A DNA stretch of 64,000 bases from CAWAHD01 sp963781785 (GTDB lineage Bacteria; Planctomycetota; Planctomycetia; Isosphaerales; Isosphaeraceae), in NCBI GenBank assembly GCA_963781785.1, contig CAWAHD010000005.1, positions 1,984,001 through 2,048,000 on the forward strand, read 5' to 3'. Made by a program: the position numbers and the translations under genes. This document shows, one piece after another, positions 19,394 to 27,344 of the stretch (position 1 is its first letter; every line of letters starts with the position of its first letter). A model generated the notes under the pieces. It did not search any database, was not told the DNA's origin, and saw only the letters and a list, made by a program, of their open reading frames with translations.

Positions 19394-20248
19394 ATGGGCG
19401 TCTTGATGGCAGCGCTCCGCGGCTTGCTCCCACCGTTGAAGATCAAGCGGAAGCTCCTGACCTGGATGGCGGTGCTGGCCTTGTATGGTTGGTTCGTGAT
19501 CTGGGCCGTGGACTACGAGCATTTGCCACATGTCGAATGGGGAGCCGAGTCGACCGTTTTGAACGGAGTCGTCCTCGGCTTCTTGATCGCCTTCCGGAAC
19601 AACCAAGCGTATGACCGATGGTGGGAAGCCCGCAAGCTCTGGGGCCAGCTCATCAACGAGAATCGCAACCTGTGTCTCAAGGTGCGCACGCTGGCAGGGA
19701 TCGATCCGGCCGATCGACAGCGGATCGGCGAGCTGCTGATCGCATTCGCCGCGGCACTCAAGGACCGCCTCCGCAGAGATGTCGCCGCTGCCCATCCGAG
19801 ACCAGGAGCAGGGGCAGAACCAACGCCACCCCAGAATCACCAGCCAATCAGGCTGGCGGCCGCCATTTACGAAACCGCGCTGACGTGGCAGCACGACGGA
19901 CGTGCCGACGGCTGGACGTTGCTCTGGCTCGATGAGCACTTGAAGAGCTTGATGAACATTTGCGGTGGGTGCGAGCGGATCCAGAATACTCCTTTGTCGT
20001 CCTCGTACCGGGCGCTGCTCCGCCACGGGATCGCACTCTACCTGGTGGTCGCACCGTTCTATTTGATCGAGGACATCGGCGCCTCCGCCTTTCCTTTATT
20101 CTTGGTGGCGGCTTACTTCTTGCTCGGCGTCGAGATGGTCGCCGAAGAAATCGAAGAACCCTTCGGCACGGGAGGTGACAACCTGCCCCTGGAGCGCTAC
20201 TGCGCCACCGTCGAGGCATCGGTGCGAGAGATCCTGTCGCTTCAGTGA
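19394..20248 (+). CDS. Bestrophin family (UPF0187) anion-channel protein
   Basis: The 284-residue product has the bestrophin hallmarks: RNNQAYDRWWEARKLWGQ after the second membrane helix and, near the C-terminus, VAEEIEEPFGTGGDNLPL, the conserved acidic Ca2+-clasp-like region. Four hydrophobic segments are visible (about residues 20-40, 55-70, 215-235 and 240-260). Bacterial relatives form pentameric channels in the inner membrane. Start ATG 19394 was chosen over an upstream TTG because it begins the conserved LKIKRKLLTWM region; its ribosome site is weak. It stands alone, divergent from the frameshifted gene. Confidence 0.88.
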   Translation: MGVLMAALRGLLPPLKIKRKLLTWMAVLALYGWFVIWAVDYEHLPHVEWGAESTVLNGVVLGFLIAFRNNQAYDRWWEARKLWGQLINENRNLCLKVRTLAGIDPADRQRIGELLIAFAAALKDRLRRDVAAAHPRPGAGAEPTPPQNHQPIRLAAAIYETALTWQHDGRADGWTLLWLDEHLKSLMNICGGCERIQNTPLSSSYRALLRHGIALYLVVAPFYLIEDIGASAFPLFLVAAYFLLGVEMVAEEIEEPFGTGGDNLPLERYCATVEASVREILSLQ

Positions 20249-20326
20249 AGATTGGCGTCATACCGGCCCGCTCCGGCCCGTCTTTTTCGGTTGATTCGCC
20301 AAAAACTGGGCCTCGGTTTGCTCCCC

Positions 20327-20345
20327 TGATCGGTTTTGCCGATCA
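20327..20345 (+). terminator. Possible terminator hairpin downstream of the bestrophin gene
   Basis: TGATCGG and CCGATCA form a perfect 7-bp stem around a 5-nt loop. No T run follows directly; a T-rich stretch (TCTTTTT) after a GC-rich segment lies upstream at ~20276-20287 and may be the real terminator. Confidence 0.3.
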
Positions 20346-20576
20346 CGGGCCGAGCTGTTTCCCGATGACGCCTACAGAAAAAGTGGGTCGATGGATCTTG
20401 GGAGCACGTTGCCTTTTGATCGGTTAGGTTTGCCCACGTGTTCCCATGAGTGGGCCGAGTCGGAGAGCCGTGTTCATGACGAACGAAGACGCCGCGATCG
20501 ATCTGATCGATGGAGACGAGAATCGCGCCGGCCCGTCTTCCCAGGCAGAGCGCGGCCCGGGAACCGGATTCCGGCC

Positions 20577-22157
20577 ATGCGGACGTCGCTCGAGGCCGAG
20601 CGGGTTGGCCTGCTGGCAACCTCAGCGCCACCGGTTGATGACGAGCGGCGGATGGAAGAATGGATCGCCAGCAATCTGGATCTCGACTTCGAGAGCCTGG
20701 CCCAGCCGGCGCCGCGGAGCATCTGGAATAAAATGATCGAGGGCCTGCCGGGCCTGAAACGGATGCCCAAGAAGGGGCCCCGCGAGCAGGCCGCCGTGCC
20801 CACCTTGGACTCCTGGGGGCGATTCCGGGTCGCCTACAAGCGCGGAATCACGCTGGTGCGGCTGCTCGACAAGTCCCTGGTCAAGGACGCGCAGCTCCGC
20901 GAACTGGCACGCGACCTCCTCGACTTGATCGCCGCCGGCAATCACCGGGTTGTACTCAATTTCCAGGCAACCGGGCGGTTGGCGAGCTGGCTGCCTTTTG
21001 TCGTGGAAGCGGCCCGGCGCCGGTGTGCGGCCGCTGACGGCGGAGCGCTCAAGATCTGCGGGCTGCCCCGCGAGCTGGCCCAGGTTTTTCCGATTTCCGG
21101 CGTCGGCGACCTGGTCACTCTGTACGACGACGAAGCTTCCGCCATCGACAGCCCCTGGCCCCAGGCATCCGGGCCGCGAGCCCTTCCCGTCGAGATCCTG
21201 GCCGCATTGACACTCGCCGCCGACATTCCCCCCCTCGCTGGCGGGTTATCGTCGGAGGCATCGGATGTCCACAAGCCGTCGGCGATCGGCTCGCATTCAG
21301 GGTTCAACGTCCCGGACCTGCCTCCGCTCCATAAGACCGAATATGAGGTCTGGCTGCGCGTGCAGGTGGGCGCAGCCAAAGGTCGCACCGTCGGCATCGT
21401 CGGCCCGAAGTTCTTGATCGGCCGCGATCGGAGCTGCCACCTCCGTCTCGGCTCGGCTATGGTGAGCAAGCGCCATGCCGCGATCGAGCTCCGCGACCGC
21501 CGGGTCTTTGTCAGCGACCTGGGCAGCACCAATGGCACGATCGTCAACGGGCGGACGCTCCGGAGCAGCGAATTTGAGGTCCGCGATGGCGATCGAATCC
21601 AGATCGGACCGGTCATCGCCACCCTGGTCGCCCGGCCCGATCCTCCCCAGGGAGGTAAAGTCGACGAGATAATCGCTGGCTGGATGCAGGGGGACGGACA
21701 GGCCACTCGCCCCTACCACGGTGAAACGCAGCCGACCGTCTCCATTCCCACGAGCGCCGGTCCCGATCCCGACGAGCCCGACGAGCGAATCAAGCATGAG
21801 GTCATCCAGGACGTTCTGGTCATCACGCCCGACGTCACGGAGCTCGACGAACCCGAAGTCATCGAGCTGCTCCGATCGCACTTTCACGCCCTCTACGAAC
21901 AACCGTTGCCGCGGCAGGTTGTCCTGAACCTCGAATACGTCCGGCACCTCACGGCGCAGGCCATCGGCGTGATCCTGGCTCACCACCTCAGGCTCGATCG
22001 GGCCTCCGGCGGCCTGCGAATCTGCCAGGCCCCTGCCCGGGTCATGGCGATCCTGCATCAAGTCCGCCTCACCATCATGGTGGAATGCCATCCCACGCTC
22101 GATGAGGCCGTCCTGGCCGCATGGCCTTCGCCAGGCAAGAAGCCACCGATTCTCTAG
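20577..22157 (+). CDS. STAS-FHA-STAS regulatory protein
   Basis: The main frame encodes 526 residues from ATG 20577. A STAS-like domain (about 75-195: GITLVRLLDKSLVKDAQLRE, RVVLNFQATGRLASW) is followed by a linker, then a full FHA domain (about 265-345: LIGRDRSCHLRLGSAMVSKR, HAAIELRD, DLGSTNGTIVNG) that should bind phosphothreonine. A second STAS-like domain follows (about 400-515: DVLVITPDVTELDEPEVIEL, LPRQVVLNLEYVRHL). Such a protein would be cytoplasmic and could read output of Ser/Thr kinases. Start is uncertain: ATG 20476, with GGAG 9 nt before it, begins MTNEDAAIDLIDGDENRAG in a different frame, so one indel between 20480 and 20640 may have split the N-terminus. Confidence 0.82.
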   Translation: MRTSLEAERVGLLATSAPPVDDERRMEEWIASNLDLDFESLAQPAPRSIWNKMIEGLPGLKRMPKKGPREQAAVPTLDSWGRFRVAYKRGITLVRLLDKSLVKDAQLRELARDLLDLIAAGNHRVVLNFQATGRLASWLPFVVEAARRRCAAADGGALKICGLPRELAQVFPISGVGDLVTLYDDEASAIDSPWPQASGPRALPVEILAALTLAADIPPLAGGLSSEASDVHKPSAIGSHSGFNVPDLPPLHKTEYEVWLRVQVGAAKGRTVGIVGPKFLIGRDRSCHLRLGSAMVSKRHAAIELRDRRVFVSDLGSTNGTIVNGRTLRSSEFEVRDGDRIQIGPVIATLVARPDPPQGGKVDEIIAGWMQGDGQATRPYHGETQPTVSIPTSAGPDPDEPDERIKHEVIQDVLVITPDVTELDEPEVIELLRSHFHALYEQPLPRQVVLNLEYVRHLTAQAIGVILAHHLRLDRASGGLRICQAPARVMAILHQVRLTIMVECHPTLDEAVLAAWPSPGKKPPIL

Positions 22158-22164
22158 TGACCCG

Positions 22165-22263
22165 TCAATCTTCAATTCGGGGGTTGTTGGGCGCAGGTCT
22201 CCAGACCCCGCCCAGAGCGCAACCGAAGGTCTCCAGTGCCCCGACCCCCCAATCGAAGATTGA
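22165..22263. repeat. 99-nt element bounded by a 19-nt near-perfect inverted repeat
   Basis: The left arm (22165-22183) TCAATCTTCAATTCGGGGG and the right arm (22245-22263) CCCCCCAATCGAAGATTGA pair at 17 of 19 positions. The loop holds a direct repeat (GGTCTCCAG, ~22196 and ~22229). It starts 7 nt after the STAS-FHA-STAS stop. It could be a long hairpin terminator, but the long loop without a T run fits a small non-autonomous repeat element better. The rest of 22158-22462 shows no gene. Confidence 0.6.
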
Positions 22264-22462
22264 GGAAACACGAGGCAATCATGTCACGACGCGCACGAAC
22301 GAAGGTCGTGCGCCTGCGCATGTGTGAGACCGGAGGGCCTGCTGGGATGAACGGCCGGTCCATGGTACGATCTACGGGTTATCCATGGGAGGCTCTAGCG
22401 ATTACTTGCCAGACTCGGTACGACTCGTTTTGGATCACGTAGGTACGGACATAGTTTCGATC

Positions 22463-23149
22463 ATGGCCGTTCGTGTGACAACGAAACCCGCGCCGACCAC
22501 GCTCGTCGAAGGTCAGCGACTCGATCAGCCGACGTTTCACGCGCTCTACGAGTCGATGCCGCCGGGCACTAGGGCCGAACTGATCGATGGAGTCGTCTAT
22601 CTGCCCAGCCCTGTCGGCCGTGAACACGGGGTGACGCAAGTCCCTGTGATCGTCTGGCTGGATAACTACGCCGAGCAGACTCCTGGGCTGGAGGTCGCGG
22701 ATAGCGCCACGACGATCCTGGGCCGAAAGAGCGAGCCGCAGCCGGATGCGCTGCTGCGGATTCTTCCGGAGTACGGCGGTCAAAGCCGTGTCCATCGCGG
22801 CTATATCTCCGGTGCGCCGGAGCTTGTCGTCGAAGTGTCCAAGGCCACCCGCTACGTGGACCTGGGACCGAAGCGCAATGACTATCAGCGGGCCGGGGTG
22901 CGCGAATATGTCGTGCGAGCAGTCGACCCGGACGAAATCTACTGGTTCGCACGCGAAAAAGGCCGGATGTCGCAGCGATCGATCGAACCGGACGGATTCT
23001 ACCGCTCGGTCACCTTTCCAGGACTGTGGCTGGACCCCATCGCCCTCCTGAATGGCGATCGGAAGCGCCTTCGCGCCGTCGTCAACGAGGGCTGCGCAAC
23101 ACCCGAACATGCCGCATTCGTCGCAAAGCTGGCCGCTGCCCGTTCTTGA
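22463..23149 (+). CDS. Uma2 family (DUF820, PD-(D/E)XK-type) protein
   Basis: The 228-residue product matches the Uma2 pattern: TRAELIDGVVYLPSPVGREH (the ELIDG signature), QPDALLRILPEYG (catalytic-type PD), GAPELVVEVSKATR (the ExV core strand) and KRNDYQRAGVREYVV. These residues form the putative PD-(D/E)XK nuclease site. Family members are numerous in planctomycetes and cyanobacteria; their biological role is not established. Start ATG 22463 is chosen to begin the conserved region; an upstream ATG at 22385 in frame is possible. No strong ribosome site is seen. It is not obviously part of an operon. Confidence 0.85.
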   Translation: MAVRVTTKPAPTTLVEGQRLDQPTFHALYESMPPGTRAELIDGVVYLPSPVGREHGVTQVPVIVWLDNYAEQTPGLEVADSATTILGRKSEPQPDALLRILPEYGGQSRVHRGYISGAPELVVEVSKATRYVDLGPKRNDYQRAGVREYVVRAVDPDEIYWFAREKGRMSQRSIEPDGFYRSVTFPGLWLDPIALLNGDRKRLRAVVNEGCATPEHAAFVAKLAAARS

Positions 23150-23202
23150 TCGTGACCACGAGTGAACGCCGATATCCTAGCCTCGAATCTGTCCGAAGCG
23201 CC

Positions 23203-23231
23203 TGGACGCTTTACCGACCAGACGGTATAGT
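23203..23231 (+). promoter_or_regulatory. Promoter with TetR-type operator upstream of the dev operon
   Basis: A -35 TGGACG (23203-23208) and a -10 TATAGT (23226-23231) are 17 nt apart. Between and overlapping them lies TACCGACCAGACGGTA (23212-23227), an inverted repeat with 5-bp arms. A TetR dimer bound there would block RNA polymerase, so autorepression of the TetR gene and its export operon is likely. Confidence 0.6.
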
Positions 23232-23276
23232 CCCCGCGCCAATCGACGGTTCGACGGTGTTGAGGGGTAGAACAGG

Positions 23277-23915
23277 ATGACTGGCGAAGATCGATCGAGC
23301 ACGGACGCGTCGATTGCGGCGGTCCAGTTACCGGCGTCGAGTCGCGAAAAGATTCTGGATGCAGCGGTGCAGGTAGCCATCCGCGATGGCATTCTCGCGA
23401 TGACCCTTGACGCGGTGGCCAAGGAGGCCGGCGTCAGCAAGGGCGGCCTCATCTATCACTTCCGGAGCAAGGATGACCTGATCACCGCGATGCTCGGGCA
23501 CTTCCGGGCCAGGACCCAGCGCACGATCGAGGCCCGCGCGGCCGCCGATCCCAACCCGCGCGGCCGCTGGTTTCGCGCGATTGTTCGAACGATCTGGCGG
23601 CCCCGCCAGGTTGGTGAAGCGGGCATGGTCGCATCCCCGGACATGGGCCGTTTCTTCACGGCGATGCTGGCGGCGTCGGCGAATAATCCCCATCTGCTCC
23701 ACCCGGTGCGGGAGAATTCGTGCCAGATGAGAGAGCGGCTGATCGCCGAAGGGCCCAATGGGTTGCGGCAGGTCGCCCTCTCGGCCGCGATTCACGGCCT
23801 GCTCCTCTGGCAAAACCTGGGCATCCTGTTGCCCGACGATCCCCTCTATGAGCCGATCCTCGACGAGCTGCTCACCCTGGCTGAAGGACCCGACCCGTCC
23901 ATTTCCAAGGAGTGA
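23277..23915 (+). CDS. TetR/AcrR family transcriptional regulator of the dev-type export operon
   Basis: The 212-residue product has the TetR N-terminal HTH (about residues 24-70: SREKILDAAVQVAIRDGILA, MTLDAVAKEAGVSKGGLIYH, FRSKDDL) and an all-helical ligand-binding C-terminus. ATG 23277 follows GAGGGG at ~23262. The gene is first in a tightly packed operon: the adaptor gene begins 7 nt after its stop. With the palindrome inside the promoter, it is probably a local repressor released by a pump substrate; the ligand is unknown. Confidence 0.9.
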   Translation: MTGEDRSSTDASIAAVQLPASSREKILDAAVQVAIRDGILAMTLDAVAKEAGVSKGGLIYHFRSKDDLITAMLGHFRARTQRTIEARAAADPNPRGRWFRAIVRTIWRPRQVGEAGMVASPDMGRFFTAMLAASANNPHLLHPVRENSCQMRERLIAEGPNGLRQVALSAAIHGLLLWQNLGILLPDDPLYEPILDELLTLAEGPDPSISKE

Positions 23916-23922
23916 AGCTGTG

Positions 23923-25044
23923 ATGGCGACCGACACGGTCACCGAGAAAGCGTCGCCGCGCCTCGCCCCAGCGCGTCGGCCGAAACGCAGGCGGGGGCTG
24001 TTGTGGTTCGGCTCCGCGGGTCTCGTTGCGGCGTCGGCTGGCCTATGGGTGGCGTTCGGAGGACCGGCTCCGGATACCTCGTCCAAGCCCCTCCCAGCCC
24101 CTCGCGCGCTCTCGATCGGCGTCAGCGCTCTCGGACGTCTGGCACCCGAGGGCGAAGTGATCGCGGTGGCGCCGGGAAGTGCAGCAGACGGAGGGCGAGT
24201 GGATCGTCTTCTGGTCGCGGTGGGAGACAAGGTCGCGGCCGGGCAGGTTGTCGCAGTCCTGGATACCTTCGCCCGCCGAGTCGCCTCCGTGCTTCAGGCA
24301 CAGGCGCAGGTCGAGGTCGCCAGGGCCAAGCTGGCCCAGGCCCAGGCCGGCCCCAAGCCCGAGGATGTCCAGGCCCAGGAGGCCTTGATCGACCGCTCCC
24401 TGGCCGAGTTCCGCGCGGCCGAACGGGACCTCAGCCGGATCGCGTCGCTCGTCAAGCGGTCGGCCGGCTCGGCGCAGGAATTCGACGACCAGACGCTGAA
24501 GTATGAACAGGCCCGGGAGTCGCTCCGGCAATCGAGGGCTCAGCTCGCCGCGATCAAGGCCATTCGCGCGGTCGATGTGAACGTCGCCGCCGCCGAGCTG
24601 TCCCAGGCCGGAGCCGCGCTGGCGGTGGCCCAGGCCGACCGAGCTGCCACAGAGGTTCGCTCGCCGATCTCTGGACGGGTTTTGCGCATCCACGTGCGGC
24701 CTGGTGAACACGTCGGCGACCAGGGTATCGTCGAAGTGGGAAACATCGACGTGATGCATGCCGTTGCCGAGGTGTACGAGAAAGACGTCAACGAGGTGCT
24801 GGTCGGCCAGCAGGCCCGGGTACGCGTGCCCTCGCTGGACGCGGATCTAGCCGGCCAGGTCGTCCACAAAGACCTGGTCGTCGGCCGCAAGGTCGTCTTC
24901 AACAACGACCCGGTCGCCGACACCGACGCCCGCGTCGTCGAGGTCCGCATCCGCCTCGACCCGGAGGCCAGCGCCAGGGTTGCCGGGCTCTCCAACGCCC
25001 GCGCCGAGGTCATCATCAACGTGAAGGGGGCGGCCACACGATGA
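23923..25044 (+). CDS. devB: DevB-type membrane fusion protein (HlyD family) of an ABC exporter
   Basis: The 373-residue adaptor begins at ATG 23923 with AAGGAG at 23907-23912. After a basic N-terminus there is one membrane helix (LLWFGSAGLVAASAGLWVAF), then the biotinyl-lipoyl half (GVSALGRLAPEGEVIAVAPG), a long alpha-hairpin rich in Ala/Gln/Glu (about 110-225), and the second half-motif RSPISGRVLRIHVRPGE, followed by a beta-barrel. The layout and the neighbours match DevB of cyanobacterial DevBCA, which links an inner-membrane ABC pump to an outer-membrane channel. The stop overlaps the permease start as ATGA. Confidence 0.88.
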   Translation: MATDTVTEKASPRLAPARRPKRRRGLLWFGSAGLVAASAGLWVAFGGPAPDTSSKPLPAPRALSIGVSALGRLAPEGEVIAVAPGSAADGGRVDRLLVAVGDKVAAGQVVAVLDTFARRVASVLQAQAQVEVARAKLAQAQAGPKPEDVQAQEALIDRSLAEFRAAERDLSRIASLVKRSAGSAQEFDDQTLKYEQARESLRQSRAQLAAIKAIRAVDVNVAAAELSQAGAALAVAQADRAATEVRSPISGRVLRIHVRPGEHVGDQGIVEVGNIDVMHAVAEVYEKDVNEVLVGQQARVRVPSLDADLAGQVVHKDLVVGRKVVFNNDPVADTDARVVEVRIRLDPEASARVAGLSNARAEVIINVKGAATR

Positions 25045-26201
25045 CCGCTTTCCGAAATCTGCCCGTCGCCTGGCTCCAGCTCAGCCATGGACGGACAAAG
25101 CTCCTGGCTGCCGTGATCGGGATCGTCTTCGCCGACTTGCTCATGTGGATGCAGCTCGGGTTCCTGGGCGCAGCCATCGAGAGCGCAACGAGTCTCTACG
25201 GAAAACTGAGCGGTGAGCTGGTGGTTCTCAACCCACTGTCGCACGAAATCAACACCATGGAGCCTTTCTCTCGCCGGCTCTTGTCGCGGGCCGGCGGGCA
25301 CCCCGAAGTGGCTTCGGTCGCACCACTCTACACGGGAATGGTCCGGTGGAAAGACCCATCCACGGGAGACAGGCGGCCGCTCTTTGCCTATGGCATCGTC
25401 CCCTACGCCCCGGCGCTGACCGCCCCCGGCGTGCGGGAATGGGAAACCGGGCTGCACGCTTCCGATACGTGTCTCTTTGACCTGTGCGCGCGGCCCGAGT
25501 TTCGCGAGGTCGCCGCCAGGATCGCGGGCGGCGAGCCGATCTCGGCGGAAGTGAACGGCAGGCGGTTCTGGGTCGTCGGCAGCACGGCCATCGGGGCGAG
25601 CTTCGCCGTCGACGGCAACCTCGTCACGAGCGACGCCAACTTCCTGCGCCTCTTCCCCGGAAGGCTCGCCGGAGCAATCGACGTCGGGGTCGTCCGGCTC
25701 GTCAAAGGGGCCAACTCCCAGCAAGTCAAGGCCGAGTTGCAGAAGCTCTACGGCGCCGACGTGCTCGTCTTGACGATTGCCGAGTTCGCCGACCGCGCCA
25801 CCGACTTCATCCTCCGCTCCCGGCCGATCAATTTCATCTTCGGCATGGGCGCATTCGTTGGCTTCCTGGTGGGGTTTGCGATCGTCTACCAGGTGCTCTT
25901 CACCGACGTCAGCAACCACTTGCCCCAGTACGCCACCTTGAAGGCCATCGGCTACTCCGACGGCTACCTGCGCGGGGTCGTGCTCCAGGAGTCGCTCATC
26001 CTGTCGGTGCTGGGCTACATTCCGGGGGCAGCTCTTGCCTGGGGACTGTACGCACTCACGGTCAAAGCGACCAATCTGCCGATGAGCATGACGTTCGCTC
26101 GCGGAGCTTTGATCTTCGGGCTGACGGTCGCCATGTGCAGCCTGTCCGGACTGCTGGCGATGCGCAAGATCCGCCAGGCCGACCCGGCGGACGTGTTCTA
26201 A
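25041..26201 (+). CDS. devC: DevC-type ABC transporter permease
   Basis: The 386-residue permease has an N-terminal helix (LLAAVIGIVFADLLMWMQLG), a large extracytoplasmic MacB/FtsX-like domain (about 45-260) and three C-terminal helices (FIFGMGAFVGFLVGFAIVYQ, LSVLGYIPGAALAWGLYALT, GALIFGLTVAMCSLSGLLAM). Motifs such as LPQYATLKAIGYS and MRKIRQADPADVF match the DevC subgroup of FtsX-type permeases. ATG 25041 overlaps the adaptor stop, so translation is coupled. Together with the ATPase it would drive export; DevBCA in Anabaena exports heterocyst glycolipid, but the substrate here is unknown. Confidence 0.9.
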   Translation: MTAFRNLPVAWLQLSHGRTKLLAAVIGIVFADLLMWMQLGFLGAAIESATSLYGKLSGELVVLNPLSHEINTMEPFSRRLLSRAGGHPEVASVAPLYTGMVRWKDPSTGDRRPLFAYGIVPYAPALTAPGVREWETGLHASDTCLFDLCARPEFREVAARIAGGEPISAEVNGRRFWVVGSTAIGASFAVDGNLVTSDANFLRLFPGRLAGAIDVGVVRLVKGANSQQVKAELQKLYGADVLVLTIAEFADRATDFILRSRPINFIFGMGAFVGFLVGFAIVYQVLFTDVSNHLPQYATLKAIGYSDGYLRGVVLQESLILSVLGYIPGAALAWGLYALTVKATNLPMSMTFARGALIFGLTVAMCSLSGLLAMRKIRQADPADVF

Positions 26202-26217
26202 AGCGGAGGATCGGTCG

Positions 26218-26955
26218 ATGGCACCCCACCTGAAGCAGTGGCTGGCGACGGCGCCCGCGTCAGAACCGGTGGCCGGCGACGAGCCGGCCGTCGCGATCCG
26301 CGGGCTCGACTTCTCGTACGAGGAGGCCGGCCGGCGCACCCAGGTGCTCTTCGACATCGACCTGCAAATCTGGCCGGGAGAAATCGTGCTCCTGACCGGC
26401 CCCTCCGGCTGCGGCAAGACGACGCTCTTGACGTTGATCGGCGGCCTGCGCACGCCTCAAACCGGCGAGCTGACCGTCCTGGGACATGAGCTTCATGCGT
26501 GCGAACAGCACGAGCTGGTCGAAGTTCGGCGTCACATCGGCTTCATCTTCCAGTTGCACAATCTGCTCGACTTCCTGACTGCCCGGGAGAACGTCCAGAT
26601 GGCTCTGCAACTGCACCGAGAGCTGACGCGCCCAACCATGGAAGACACTGCCGCGCGGATGCTCGAGCTGGTCGGCCTGGCACCGTGGCAAGAATCTTAT
26701 CCAGCGCAGTTGTCCGGCGGCCAGAAGCAGCGGGTGTCGATCGCCCGCGCCCTGGCAAGCCGCCCGCGCCTGATCCTGGCAGACGAGCCCACCTCGGCGC
26801 TGGACGGCCAGACCGGCCGGGAGATTGTCGAATTGCTCATGAAGCTGGCCCGGGAGCAGGGCTGCCCGATCCTCATGGTGACCCACGATACGCGCATCGC
26901 CGACGTGGCCGACCGGGTCATCGAAATGGAAGATGGGCGGATCGTGGTACGATAA
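26218..26955 (+). CDS. devA: DevA-type ABC transporter ATP-binding protein
   Basis: The 245-residue ATPase has all motifs of a LolD/MacB/DevA-type cassette: Walker A GPSGCGKTT (about residue 62), a Q-loop FIFQLHNLLDFLTA, signature LSGGQKQRVSIARAL, Walker B LILADEP and H-loop MVTHD. A 25-residue N-terminal extension precedes the core. The start ATG 26218 follows GGAGG by 8 nt and lies 16 nt after the permease stop. It is the last gene of the TetR-devBCA operon. Confidence 0.92.
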   Translation: MAPHLKQWLATAPASEPVAGDEPAVAIRGLDFSYEEAGRRTQVLFDIDLQIWPGEIVLLTGPSGCGKTTLLTLIGGLRTPQTGELTVLGHELHACEQHELVEVRRHIGFIFQLHNLLDFLTARENVQMALQLHRELTRPTMEDTAARMLELVGLAPWQESYPAQLSGGQKQRVSIARALASRPRLILADEPTSALDGQTGREIVELLMKLAREQGCPILMVTHDTRIADVADRVIEMEDGRIVVR

Positions 26956-27344
26956 TCTGCATGACATCGCTCAGCGCCGAGAGCGCTCTTGGGGCCGATC
27001 CAACCCCAGCGTCCTGGACGCAAATCAAAGAGATCACCACCATGACGGCGACAATCGACTGAGCAGTATCCACTGCCACGAACCACTGACGCCACTTGCT
27101 CTCGACCCTGCCAATTCTCGATTTGCCATCGCGCAGGAAGATGGCATTCATGTGATTTCGCTGCCAGGCACAACCCTCTTGCGACAATTGTCCTAGGCGC
27201 GTATCATCGCAGAGAGTCGTCGCGCATCACTTCGAGCCCTTCACGGGCCCGCGCACGACGGTTCCCGATCGGGCATTGAGATCGAGCGTTCGCTCTCTTC
27301 CGTCATCACATCATCGCCTTGTCCGAACCGAGGGAGGGTGCACC
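26956..27344. other. Intergenic region with a possible WD40 trace
   Basis: No gene with a ribosome site is seen. At 27083-27196 the plus frame reads PLTPLALDPANSRFAIAQED then GIHVISLPGTTLLRQLS and a stop, which resembles one WD40 blade and may be the decayed end of a repeat protein. A weak hairpin (AGCGC/GCGCT, 26973-26987) follows the devA stop. The promoter for the gene at 27345 should lie here. Confidence 0.35.

Noticed and set aside
24540..26453. 637-codon minus-strand frame opposite devBCA
   Set aside because: The plus strand holds three overlapping-stop, domain-complete transporter genes; the antisense product has no recognisable domain.
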